Origin: Flavobacteriaceae bacterium
GTDB lineage: Bacteria; Bacteroidota; Bacteroidia; Flavobacteriales; Flavobacteriaceae
Direction of reading: 5' to 3'
Assembly: GCA_023558315.1 (NCBI GenBank)
Contig: JAMJVX010000019.1
Location: forward strand, 1 to 36,919
Length of the DNA stretch: 36,919 nucleotides
A model generated the notes under the pieces. The model worked only from the letters and a program-made list of their open reading frames with translations. It ran no database searches and was not told the DNA's origin. Below are positions 17,501 through 25,517 of the stretch, one piece after another; position 1 is the stretch's first letter, and each line of letters begins with the position of its first letter. The translations under genes and the position numbers were made by a program.

Positions 17501-18805
17501 TTATTTTTTTTCTAAACAAAGATATATTTTTTCTGTGGTATTATCATCACAAATAAAACGCCTATCCATTCTTTTACCAACAATCCAAATAATTTTATCT
17601 TCAGTACACAAAAGCCATTGATTTTCTTTTTCAATCAGAGATAGTTTTTCATCTTTAAAATATTTACTAACCTTTTTTGAGCCTTTTAGCCCGGTAGGAA
17701 AAAAAACATCTCCAGTTTTCCATTTTCTTATTTGTAATGGAAATTTTATTTTATTTTGATCTAGACAAATATAATTACTATCAGAAACGTTATTTTTTAT
17801 TTCTTTACTTATAGAGAGTGAAAAAGGTTCTTCAATAGTTTTAATTCCTTCTTTAATTTTATAAACATTATTATCCTGTTTCTCTATTGCACTCAGAAGT
17901 AAAGTATTTCTATTTTTTAATAACTTATGAGTGGCGCTATATAAAATTTTACCTGTAGTAGCTTCTAATAAAGAAAGTAAATCTCTTATATGAGTAAATC
18001 CATATTTTTTAAATAATTCAAATAAATAAAAGGGTAATGGGTCTAGTCTTTTTAATGCTTTTATGGAAATAGAAATATTGTTTTCAGAAGTGTTTTCAAA
18101 ATGATTTAATGTAAATTCTTTAACTATGTTTTCAATTGCAATACTACTTTGCTTAAGATAGTTGATAGTATTCTTGAAATTAGAAAATAATTGAGGTTCT
18201 ATTTTAGTAAGACTAGGAATTACTTGATGTCTAATTTTATTTCTCAAATAATTATCCGTTGCATTAGAAGTATCTTCTCTCCATTCAATTTTATTTTTTT
18301 TAGCATAGAGTAATATGTCTTCTTTTGTAAATCCCAACAATGGTCTTAATATATTTTGATTTTGAGCAGGAATACCTAATAGACCCTTTAATCCTGTGCC
18401 TCGTGTCATATTTATTAAAAATGTTTCTAATGAATCATTAAGATGATGTGCTGTGATTATATAATCATAATTATATTGCTTTTTAATTTCATTTAGCCAA
18501 TTATAACGAAGGTTTCTTGCAGCTTCTTGAATAGACTTTTTATTCTCTGTAGCGTATTTTTTTGTATTAAATTTTGTTTTATGGATATTAACTTTAAGAT
18601 TTTTTGCTAAATTTTCTGTAAAAATCTCATCCTGTTCACTTTCAGTTCCTCTTAATTGAAAATTACAATGCGCAATAGAAAAGTTTATTTTGTTTTTTTT
18701 TAAAAGATAACATAATACAACACTATCAACCCCTCCACTTACCGCTACTAAATTCTTTTTAGTAGTGATAATTTCTTGAAACAAATTATTATCTAGAGTA
18801 TTCAT
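17501..18805 (-). CDS. tilS: tRNA(Ile)-lysidine synthase
   Basis: Attaches lysine to C34 of the tRNA-Ile with CAU anticodon, so that it reads AUA and accepts Ile. This is essential in an AT-rich genome that uses ATA heavily. The 434 residues hold the N-type PP-loop AVSGGVDSVV (21-30), IAHCNFQLRG, the ITAHHLNDSLETFLIN motif, RPLLGFTKEDI, and a C-terminal substrate-binding domain (IRKWKTGDVFFP to the end). Its ATG overlaps the TGA of the FAD oxidoreductase as ATGA, so translation is probably coupled. dsbD follows after 7 bases. Confidence 0.95.
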   Translation of the reverse strand: MNTLDNNLFQEIITTKKNLVAVSGGVDSVVLCYLLKKNKINFSIAHCNFQLRGTESEQDEIFTENLAKNLKVNIHKTKFNTKKYATENKKSIQEAARNLRYNWLNEIKKQYNYDYIITAHHLNDSLETFLINMTRGTGLKGLLGIPAQNQNILRPLLGFTKEDILLYAKKNKIEWREDTSNATDNYLRNKIRHQVIPSLTKIEPQLFSNFKNTINYLKQSSIAIENIVKEFTLNHFENTSENNISISIKALKRLDPLPFYLFELFKKYGFTHIRDLLSLLEATTGKILYSATHKLLKNRNTLLLSAIEKQDNNVYKIKEGIKTIEEPFSLSISKEIKNNVSDSNYICLDQNKIKFPLQIRKWKTGDVFFPTGLKGSKKVSKYFKDEKLSLIEKENQWLLCTEDKIIWIVGKRMDRRFICDDNTTEKIYLCLEKK

Positions 18806-19881
18806 GTTTTAACCTCAAAATTAAATCTATTTATATTTATTTCTGGTAAAATTGATTTTTTATTATAGATGTAGTTAACTAATTCTTTCGCAACCCAAGG
18901 CGCTAGAGTTACCCCTCTTGTTCCTAGTCCATTGATTATATGAACATTTTTATATTTTGGATGTGTGCCTACAAGAGGTTTTCTATCTATAACTGTGGGT
19001 CTGATATGGGCACTGTGTTTTTTTATTTTATATGAGATATTAAATTTTTTATTTATCTCAGATTCTAAATATTTTTTTCCTAATAATGTTGGAGAAATAT
19101 TTTTAAATTTCCAATTAAAGTTAGAACCAGCCCAAAATAAACCATTTTTAATGGGTGACAAGTAGATGGATGATTTTAAAATGCTATCATTTGGCAAATC
19201 GTTAGTTTCTATATGTAAAATTTCTCCTTTGCAAGGAATTAAAGGTAGCCAATTAAAAAAAGGATTCTTTTTCACTAAATGACCTTCGCAAAAAATAATG
19301 TGCTTAGCCGTTATATTTCCATATTTGATATTTTTATTATTTAAAACGAGTTTAGAATAATCAAATTCTGTTTTTAAGAATATATTTTCAGTTTCTAACC
19401 ATTTAGTATATTCTCTTATTAATTTGTTAGTATCAATTTTTCCCACATTTTTTAGTTTCCCATATCCGTTATTATCAACTAGATAACTTTTTGCTTCATT
19501 ATAAATTTTGGATTGCATAAAATTTGACAATCTATTTTTTTCTGATGCAATTGCCCATTGATTTTGTTCTTGTGAGGTATTAAAAAATTTGATAATAGGC
19601 ATAGAAAAATTTATATTCATGTTTAATTTTTCACCTATTTTTTGATAAAATAAAAGACTATCTAAAAGGATTTTATCACTATTCCATGCAATTGAATACC
19701 TTTTAAATATAATAGGGTTATAGATGCCAGATGAAACTGACGATGCATTTAGTTTTTGATTGTCAATGCAAATGAAAGATATTTTATTTTGTAAAAGAGT
19801 TTCGGCTATGGACAGACCAGCAAGTCCTGTTCCGACAATAATAACATCTGTATTAAGAGAAGTATTATTTAATGATTCCAC
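18802..19881 (-). CDS. FAD-dependent oxidoreductase (DAO family), MnmC C-domain-like
   Basis: A 359-residue amine or amino-acid oxidase-fold protein, cytoplasmic, with no signal peptide. The dinucleotide-binding motif is IIVGTGLAGLSIAE (14-27), followed by SSVSSGIYNP. The C-terminal HIRPTVIDRKPLVGTHP and NGLGTRGVTLAPWVAKELV form the second FAD-contact region. The motif order (Gly-rich loop, CKGE, xRPTxxDRxPxxG, GLGTRGxxxAP) resembles the FAD domain of the tRNA wobble enzyme MnmC and also glycine oxidase ThiO. The substrate is not known. It overlaps gldN by 13 bases and tilS by 4. Sitting next to tilS, which modifies the same anticodon position class, is a hint but not proof of a tRNA role. 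Confidence 0.75.
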   Translation of the reverse strand: MESLNNTSLNTDVIIVGTGLAGLSIAETLLQNKISFICIDNQKLNASSVSSGIYNPIIFKRYSIAWNSDKILLDSLLFYQKIGEKLNMNINFSMPIIKFFNTSQEQNQWAIASEKNRLSNFMQSKIYNEAKSYLVDNNGYGKLKNVGKIDTNKLIREYTKWLETENIFLKTEFDYSKLVLNNKNIKYGNITAKHIIFCEGHLVKKNPFFNWLPLIPCKGEILHIETNDLPNDSILKSSIYLSPIKNGLFWAGSNFNWKFKNISPTLLGKKYLESEINKKFNISYKIKKHSAHIRPTVIDRKPLVGTHPKYKNVHIINGLGTRGVTLAPWVAKELVNYIYNKKSILPEININRFNFEVKT

Positions 19882-20762
19882 ATATTCATTTCAAACTCTC
19901 GTATCTGATCTTTAATTTTTTCAGATTCTAGTAGTTGAAGTAAAGCATCGTTTTTAATGTATTCTCGTATTTCTCTATCTTCATAAGGATTTTCTTCCTT
20001 ATAAATAACGGCATCAAATCGCCTAGAATTTAATAGAAAATCAAAAGTAATAGGTCTCGCTGAATTAAGCCTATTAAAAACAGTAGCATCATTAAGGGCT
20101 TCTCGTGTATCAGGATACCAAACCCAAAATAATTCAACTAAATCTTGTTCTTCCTCTGAACTATCTAAAGTATAAACATCGGGTGCGACAGGTGCAATTC
20201 CAAGAATACGATATTTTAATTCACCTAATCTTTTATTAAAATACCAAGTGCCTTTTATTCTATATTGCTTAATTTCACCTGGAGTTATATTTCTAACTTG
20301 AATATATTGAGGGTCAATGGGTAGCCCAGCGTTTAATTGATTAAATCCTTCATCTAAAGTATCTCTAGATTGTAACGCTTCTAATATATCATCGTATGTG
20401 ATTTTTTCAAGAAAATAAGAACTTCTATATACTTCTGTAATACTTCCGTTTCTAATACTTCTGGTTAAAACATCAAATAATGATCTTCTATCAACTCCTA
20501 AATTAACCGTATCTATAGGGAAGTAAAGTGGAAAATTAATTCTTTTCCTTAAATCAATAACTTCCCAAATAGTTTTAGACCAAAGTACATCTCTATCATC
20601 TACAAATCCATATTCTAATGGTTTCGTAACAGTTGCAGCTAATTGTTGCTCATTTAAAACACCTACTTCTTGAGGTTTCTTTGCATTTAATAGATTTGCT
20701 TGCGAAACTACTTTTGAAGTAATAAAAAGTAAAGAAAGTGTTAAAAATATTTTTGAAGCCAT
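19869..20762 (-). CDS. gldN: Type IX secretion / gliding protein GldN
   Basis: The periplasmic partner of GldK in the ring below the outer membrane of the type IX secretion system. The 297 residues start with a signal peptide (1-20, ending SKVVSQ). The conserved block includes DDRDVLWSKTIWEVIDLRKR and INFPLYFPID (about 55-82) and RSLFDVLTRSI. The acidic C-terminus is usual. The gene starts 4 bases after gldM and its 3' end overlaps the FAD oxidoreductase by 13 bases. The PorN/GldN family is confined to Bacteroidota, so this is a strong taxonomic marker. Confidence 0.95.
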   Translation of the reverse strand: MASKIFLTLSLLFITSKVVSQANLLNAKKPQEVGVLNEQQLAATVTKPLEYGFVDDRDVLWSKTIWEVIDLRKRINFPLYFPIDTVNLGVDRRSLFDVLTRSIRNGSITEVYRSSYFLEKITYDDILEALQSRDTLDEGFNQLNAGLPIDPQYIQVRNITPGEIKQYRIKGTWYFNKRLGELKYRILGIAPVAPDVYTLDSSEEEQDLVELFWVWYPDTREALNDATVFNRLNSARPITFDFLLNSRRFDAVIYKEENPYEDREIREYIKNDALLQLLESEKIKDQIREFEMNMWNH

Positions 20763-20766
20763 TTTT

Positions 20767-22335
20767 TTAATTAACTATATCACAAATGATAGGAGTAACT
20801 TTTTTAAATTTATAACTAGGATTTTGTGGGTTTGTAACTTTAATATCAAATATATGAACTGTACTCCCTGCTTTAACTCTTTGCAAAATATTCTTTGCTC
20901 TAGAATCTAATTTATTACCTTTCACTTCAATTGTAGGTCTACCAGGGGCTTTAAATTTAAAACTTACAGTTTTTAAAGTAATATCAAAATCAAAACCATC
21001 TAAAACTGCTCCTATAGTAGATATTGCTAAATTGGATTTTGGAATTGTTATATTTCCAGATTGTCCTCTAACAGTACCGATAGGACCTGGTATATCTTTA
21101 ATTCTAAATGTAACGGGAGTAGATATTCTACTTCCATCTGGTAATATACCTGAAGTGTTAATTCTTATAGTTCTTCCTTTACCAGGTCTAAGAATATACT
21201 TACTACCTTTAATTTTCCTTAATCCTGGAGCTGATGCAGTTATTTTATTATTTGCAATACCTGGTATGGAAATAGTAAGAGGATTATCAACACCTCTATA
21301 TACAACATTCATTTTGTCAGCTGAAACTAGTGCTGCATTAGGTTTTGATATTACTGAAAATGTTTGATTTACTGGAATTTTAGATTCAATTCCGTTGTTT
21401 AAAAATAGTAATTCACCTTTTATGTTATAGTCGCCACTATTACCTGTTCTCATGTTTAGTTCAATTCCTCCCGGTATTAATTTGTATTCTGATGAATTTA
21501 AATTTTTATTATTTACTTTTAATGAAACCTTATTGGGTAATTGTGCACCTCCTTTTCTACCTAATATTACTTTTCCATCAAATCTTTCACCTTGAAAGTA
21601 TGCAGATTTCGAAGTTCTTAAAAAAGTAATATAATTTTCTTTATTTACTTGGCTTTCTACTTCAAATTCATGTCCAAGTAGATTATTTAAAATCTCATTT
21701 TCTGTATTTCGAATATCGTTTTGCATAAAAGTAAACTTAGCTAAAGAAGATATTAGTGGAAATCCTTCATATTGAGAATTTATCCATTTTTCATTCACGC
21801 CGTCACTATTAATAATTTCATGATTTTCATCTCCATTAAAAAATCTAGAATCTATACTACTCATATAGCTTTTATCTGGATTTATGTTTTTGATTAAATC
21901 TTTATATCCATCCATTTTTTCAATGAAATCAGAATATATTCCATTAGGTCCAAAAAACAATACATCTAACTCATCTCCTTTTTCCATAGAATTATAATCT
22001 TCTAGGTTTGGATCTCTTTCCTTTTGTTTTTCTGTAATTGTAGTTTTAATCTGATCTAAATAATTATAAAAATCTTGAGATGAATTTTTAACAATTTTAG
22101 CTATAGAATCATTTTTAACCCAATGCCCTTTTTTCTCTTCTGCATTTATAGTTATTTTTTCATATAATTGCTCATTTTTCACAACTATTTTTTCATTTAA
22201 AATAGTTGCCTTTTTATATAATTGTCCAAATCCTTCTAATACCTCTTTACCAACAGTTAATGCTAGCATAGAGATAAATACAAGGTACATTAAACTGATT
22301 AGTTTCTGACGTGGAGTCTCATTTGCTGATGCCAT
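20767..22335 (-). CDS. gldM: Type IX secretion motor protein GldM
   Basis: The periplasm-spanning rotor part of the proton-driven GldLM motor. The 522 residues start MASANETPRQKLISLMYLVF: one membrane helix (about 11-30) preceded by Arg9, which in F. johnsoniae GldM faces the GldL glutamate. The remainder is periplasmic: a helical D1 region (35-225) then three beta domains, with NVVYRGVDNPLTISIPG (about 340-356) in the GldM repeat region. A 35-base gap separates it from gldL and 4 bases from gldN. Length and layout match the family. Confidence 0.95.
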   Translation of the reverse strand: MASANETPRQKLISLMYLVFISMLALTVGKEVLEGFGQLYKKATILNEKIVVKNEQLYEKITINAEEKKGHWVKNDSIAKIVKNSSQDFYNYLDQIKTTITEKQKERDPNLEDYNSMEKGDELDVLFFGPNGIYSDFIEKMDGYKDLIKNINPDKSYMSSIDSRFFNGDENHEIINSDGVNEKWINSQYEGFPLISSLAKFTFMQNDIRNTENEILNNLLGHEFEVESQVNKENYITFLRTSKSAYFQGERFDGKVILGRKGGAQLPNKVSLKVNNKNLNSSEYKLIPGGIELNMRTGNSGDYNIKGELLFLNNGIESKIPVNQTFSVISKPNAALVSADKMNVVYRGVDNPLTISIPGIANNKITASAPGLRKIKGSKYILRPGKGRTIRINTSGILPDGSRISTPVTFRIKDIPGPIGTVRGQSGNITIPKSNLAISTIGAVLDGFDFDITLKTVSFKFKAPGRPTIEVKGNKLDSRAKNILQRVKAGSTVHIFDIKVTNPQNPSYKFKKVTPIICDIVN

Positions 22336-22370
22336 AGTTAATTAATTTTTTAATAATTAGTGTGATTTAA

Positions 22371-22991
22371 TTATTTTTTGCTCATTGCCTTTAGCATTCC
22401 AGAGTACGCATCATTTAATGAAGATAAATTACTAGATAAAGAATCCATTTGATCTTTTAGAGACTCTGCATTTTCAGCTAATTTATCATTAAATTCAGAT
22501 TGTAAAGTAGCTCTTTCAATTTGTCCTTTGTAAAAGTTATTTAAAGAATTTAACTGCTCAGCAGCTTTTTGAAGTTCTTCGTTGTAACGTTCAGTGGAAG
22601 ACATAGTATTTGTAACAGTACTTAAAGATTTAGTTGAATTCTCTAAGTTTTCAATACTCACGGCTAATTTATTTATGAGTGTTACGTCTACCTTTGCTTG
22701 TGATAAGATATTATTTAATTTTTCTGACAAAGAATCTCCTTCAGTATTTTTAGAAAGTAATTTTGCTTTAAATTCTTCATGCTCTTCTTTTATTTCACTA
22801 GTATCTAAACCAGAAATTGTAAAGATTACTGCTTCTACAGCTAATCCGATACCAAGAATTAACCCACCTGATATAGGACCTAAATCAAGGTGTAATATTT
22901 TAAAAAGGGCTCCTATAATAACTATGGCACCTCCTAGTCCAAAAAAAATGTGTTTATAAACTCTTCTGTTAAGTCTGCTTTGTAAATTCAT
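22371..22991 (-). CDS. gldL: Type IX secretion motor protein GldL
   Basis: The inner-membrane stator-like component that uses proton flow to power secretion and gliding. The 206 residues show two membrane helices (about 13-32 and 39-60). The second carries Glu53 in GLAVEAVIFTIS, matching the conserved glutamate shown to matter in F. johnsoniae GldL. A long cytoplasmic helical tail (about 68-200, rich in heptad-like Leu/Ile spacing) follows. A 76-base gap upstream with a TATATTTG box suggests it can be transcribed apart from gldK. Confidence 0.95.
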   Translation of the reverse strand: MNLQSRLNRRVYKHIFFGLGGAIVIIGALFKILHLDLGPISGGLILGIGLAVEAVIFTISGLDTSEIKEEHEEFKAKLLSKNTEGDSLSEKLNNILSQAKVDVTLINKLAVSIENLENSTKSLSTVTNTMSSTERYNEELQKAAEQLNSLNNFYKGQIERATLQSEFNDKLAENAESLKDQMDSLSSNLSSLNDAYSGMLKAMSKK

Positions 22992-23031
22992 ATTCTAATT
23001 ATTAAATTATTTTTATTTTATTTTTAAGATG

Positions 23032-23039
23032 CAAATATA
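23032..23039 (-). promoter_or_regulatory. Putative internal -7 box before gldL
   Basis: TATATTTG on the minus strand matches TAnnTTTG in the 76-base gap between gldK and gldL, 40 bases before the gldL ATG. No TTTG is seen at -33. It would give the motor genes their own promoter. Confidence 0.4.
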
Positions 23040-23067
23040 ATGTTTTATATATAAGTTTAATTATTTT

Positions 23068-24426
23068 TTATCTAATTATAATTGTTTTTGCTCCTAGATA
23101 ATCTTGTACTGTTCTAAAACCAATGTAACTTCTTGCAGAATCTTTGTATTCATAATCTCTAGTACTAACTCTTAAGAAATAAGCAACATCTTTCCATGAT
23201 CCCCCTCTAACTACTTTTCGTTTTTCAGAGGCATAATTTATATCTGGATTAATGGATGAAACATATTCATATGTAGCTTCGTTATAGGATGAGCCTGTCC
23301 ATTCTGCTACATTTCCAGCCATGTTGAATAAATTATAATCATTTGGAATATAGGATTTTACTTCCACAGTATATAGCGCTCTATCAACAGCATAATCCCC
23401 TCTCAAAGGTTTAAAGTTTGCTAGAAAACACCCTTTTTCATTAAATAAATAGGGTCCTCCCCAAGGATATATACCCGAAGGTAATCCGCCTCTAGCGGCA
23501 TATTCCCATTCAGCTTCTGTTGGCAATCTAAATTTACTTATTCCATCTTTACCTAATTCTTTCAAATAATTGTTTTTATAAGAAGTTCTCCAGTTGCAAA
23601 ATGCAGTTGCTTGATCCCATGTAACACCAACTACTGGATATTCATCAAAAGCGGGATGCCAAAAATATTCATTATGCATTGGCTCGTTATAAGAGTAAAG
23701 AAAGTCTTTTATCCAAACTGTTGTATCAGGATACACTGAAATAAGTTCTTCTTTAATATAAGGACTTCTTTCTGTTGATTTAGAAAGAACTGCCGCTTTA
23801 ATATCAAGCCATTTATATCTGTAAATTAATTTAGTTATGTCTAAACTCATGCTCCCATCTGGAGATTCAGTGGGAGGTAAATATAATGAATCTAAAGCCT
23901 CTATATAATCCAAATCTTCTGAATAGCTAGGATTCCATTCTATATCTTCAGTCCAATCTAGAGGACGTTGATAATTAGGGTCTACACTATAATAATTTTC
24001 AAGCATATATTTTTGAAAAGCATTATCACCTAATGTATCTCTATAGGCATAATATGAAAGTTCACTATCTAAATCTTCTGCATAGATATCTATATTTAAT
24101 TCTTCTACTTTACGAGCAAATAAGTTCCTTGCGATAGAATCTCTAACCCAATAAACAAATTGTCTATATTCGTTATTTGTTATCTCAGTTTCATCCATAT
24201 AAAAAGAACGTAAAGAAACTGTTTTCGGAGTAGCATTTTGTAATTTTGCAATATCCTCATCTGTTTTACCCATAATAAAACTACCTCCAGGAATTAGTGT
24301 CATCCCTATCGGCTTTGCTTTGTACCAATCAGAATGATCTCTCGATCCAGTTAAATTCCCTTGATTGTTTCCGCCACAAGAAGTAATTAGTACTGTTATT
24401 AAAAATAATAATAAATATTTTCTCAT
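23068..24426 (-). CDS. gldK: Type IX secretion / gliding lipoprotein GldK
   Basis: A lipoprotein of the T9SS periplasmic ring, anchored to the outer membrane. The 452 residues begin with a lipoprotein signal (MRKYLLLFLITVLITSC, lipidated Cys17). A formylglycine-generating-enzyme-like fold follows, shown by MTLIPGGSFIMG (43-54), YMDETEITNNEYRQFVYW, GVTWDQATAFCNWR, RLPTEAEWEYAARGG, NVAEWTGSSY and VVRGGSWKD. In GldK this fold is structural. The ATG shares its A with the stop of the arginase-fold gene (TAATG), so translation is coupled. Signal removal would need LspA, encoded at 4452-5093. Confidence 0.96.
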   Translation of the reverse strand: MRKYLLLFLITVLITSCGGNNQGNLTGSRDHSDWYKAKPIGMTLIPGGSFIMGKTDEDIAKLQNATPKTVSLRSFYMDETEITNNEYRQFVYWVRDSIARNLFARKVEELNIDIYAEDLDSELSYYAYRDTLGDNAFQKYMLENYYSVDPNYQRPLDWTEDIEWNPSYSEDLDYIEALDSLYLPPTESPDGSMSLDITKLIYRYKWLDIKAAVLSKSTERSPYIKEELISVYPDTTVWIKDFLYSYNEPMHNEYFWHPAFDEYPVVGVTWDQATAFCNWRTSYKNNYLKELGKDGISKFRLPTEAEWEYAARGGLPSGIYPWGGPYLFNEKGCFLANFKPLRGDYAVDRALYTVEVKSYIPNDYNLFNMAGNVAEWTGSSYNEATYEYVSSINPDINYASEKRKVVRGGSWKDVAYFLRVSTRDYEYKDSARSYIGFRTVQDYLGAKTIIIR

Positions 24427-25517
24427 TAAGTATTTAATCTTTTTAAAAATCTTTCTGGTATTTTATTCCCACAAAAACTTAGATAATCATTGTGTGTACA
24501 AGAGACTAACACTGGTTCTTTTTTAGCATTATTAATTTCCATCCACCATCTATCTGTTAATTTACTATTATAAAAAACGATTTCTGAATCATTTATATTT
24601 AATGTAAAACGTAAACATTCGTTAATTATTATAGGATATTCATTATATCTATATTCTACCCCTTCTATAAAGTACCAAATTATTTGCGCTAGTAACTTAT
24701 AAAAGTAAGTATTATTATAAATATTAAAAATTCCAACTGATGAAATTTTATCACTTATTCCAGCATATCTTGCTAGTCGACAAATTGTTCTTGCATCAAA
24801 ACCATTTGGAGATACAACCGTATCTATACTAGGTAAAGAGACGCTTTGAATATCAATACTCAACAAATCAGTATCTCTAAAGATTGGCTCAGTGTTAGAA
24901 GTATCGTCTAAAACTTCACCCAATCTATAATAATCAAAATGTAATTTATCCATCATATCTCTTTCCTCATTAGAGACAAAATAACTTTGATAACCAATAT
25001 TAGTTAAATTATTCAAAAATTGAGGTGTGTAATCAATTATACTTTTAATATACGAGTCAGATGAAATTAATTTTTCATCAGTTGATAAATCAAATTTATA
25101 ATCAATACAAGTTATATTAACTAGTTGTTCATTTTTTTCATAAGAACAAAACAATGGATATGTAATACTTTGTTCTCCGCCGATAAAAATTGGAATGATA
25201 TTAATTTGTCTTAATTGAAAAGAAATTTCCTGAATAGCAATATTCGTATCTTTACTAGACTCTCCAGACAATAAATTTCCTAAATCTAGGATATTTAAAT
25301 CCCAATTACCTGCATATAATTGATAAAATTCTTTGCGAAATTCATCGATGTGTTCTTCTTCAAACAATCCTATTATAGCCACTCTATTCCCCATTAATTC
25401 TGGCATGCCATTCTTTTCAGTATGTTTGTTTATTTTGTTTCCAATTACTTGCTTAGGAAAAGTTTCTAATACTTCCAAGACATTTTCATTTATAGGCTTT
25501 AAAAAATCTACACTCAT
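24426..25517 (-). CDS. Arginase/ureohydrolase-fold protein, probably non-catalytic
   Basis: A 363-residue cytoplasmic protein aligned by its motifs to arginase, agmatinase and formimidoglutamase, but with the metal site eroded. GGxHS is GGEQS (113-117, His to Gln116). DAHxD is DYKFD (139-143, His to Lys141). SxDxDxxDP is SIDIQSVSLP (220-229), with Asp222 kept, Gln224 at the second Asp and Ser227 at the third. Three of the six manganese-binding positions of arginase are therefore lost. The long C-terminal part (RFTLNINDSEIVFYNS to the end) is not arginase-like in my reading. Its ATG overlaps the topA stop (ATGA) and its stop overlaps gldK (TAATG), so it is coupled both ways. Homologues at this place are often named formimidoglutamase; that name is not supported here. 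Confidence 0.8.
   Translation of the reverse strand: MSVDFLKPINENVLEVLETFPKQVIGNKINKHTEKNGMPELMGNRVAIIGLFEEEHIDEFRKEFYQLYAGNWDLNILDLGNLLSGESSKDTNIAIQEISFQLRQINIIPIFIGGEQSITYPLFCSYEKNEQLVNITCIDYKFDLSTDEKLISSDSYIKSIIDYTPQFLNNLTNIGYQSYFVSNEERDMMDKLHFDYYRLGEVLDDTSNTEPIFRDTDLLSIDIQSVSLPSIDTVVSPNGFDARTICRLARYAGISDKISSVGIFNIYNNTYFYKLLAQIIWYFIEGVEYRYNEYPIIINECLRFTLNINDSEIVFYNSKLTDRWWMEINNAKKEPVLVSCTHNDYLSFCGNKIPERFLKRLNT

Noticed and set aside
21032-21367. 111-codon open frame on the plus strand opposite gldM
   Set aside because: Antisense shadow of GldM beta domains; no independent support.
22594-22959. 121-codon open frame on the plus strand opposite gldL
   Set aside because: It lies wholly antisense to a well-conserved gene, has no recognisable motif, and arises from AT-rich codon bias.
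24426-25517. Annotation as active formimidoglutamase or arginase
   Set aside because: Three of six metal-ligand positions are replaced, so catalytic function is not supported.
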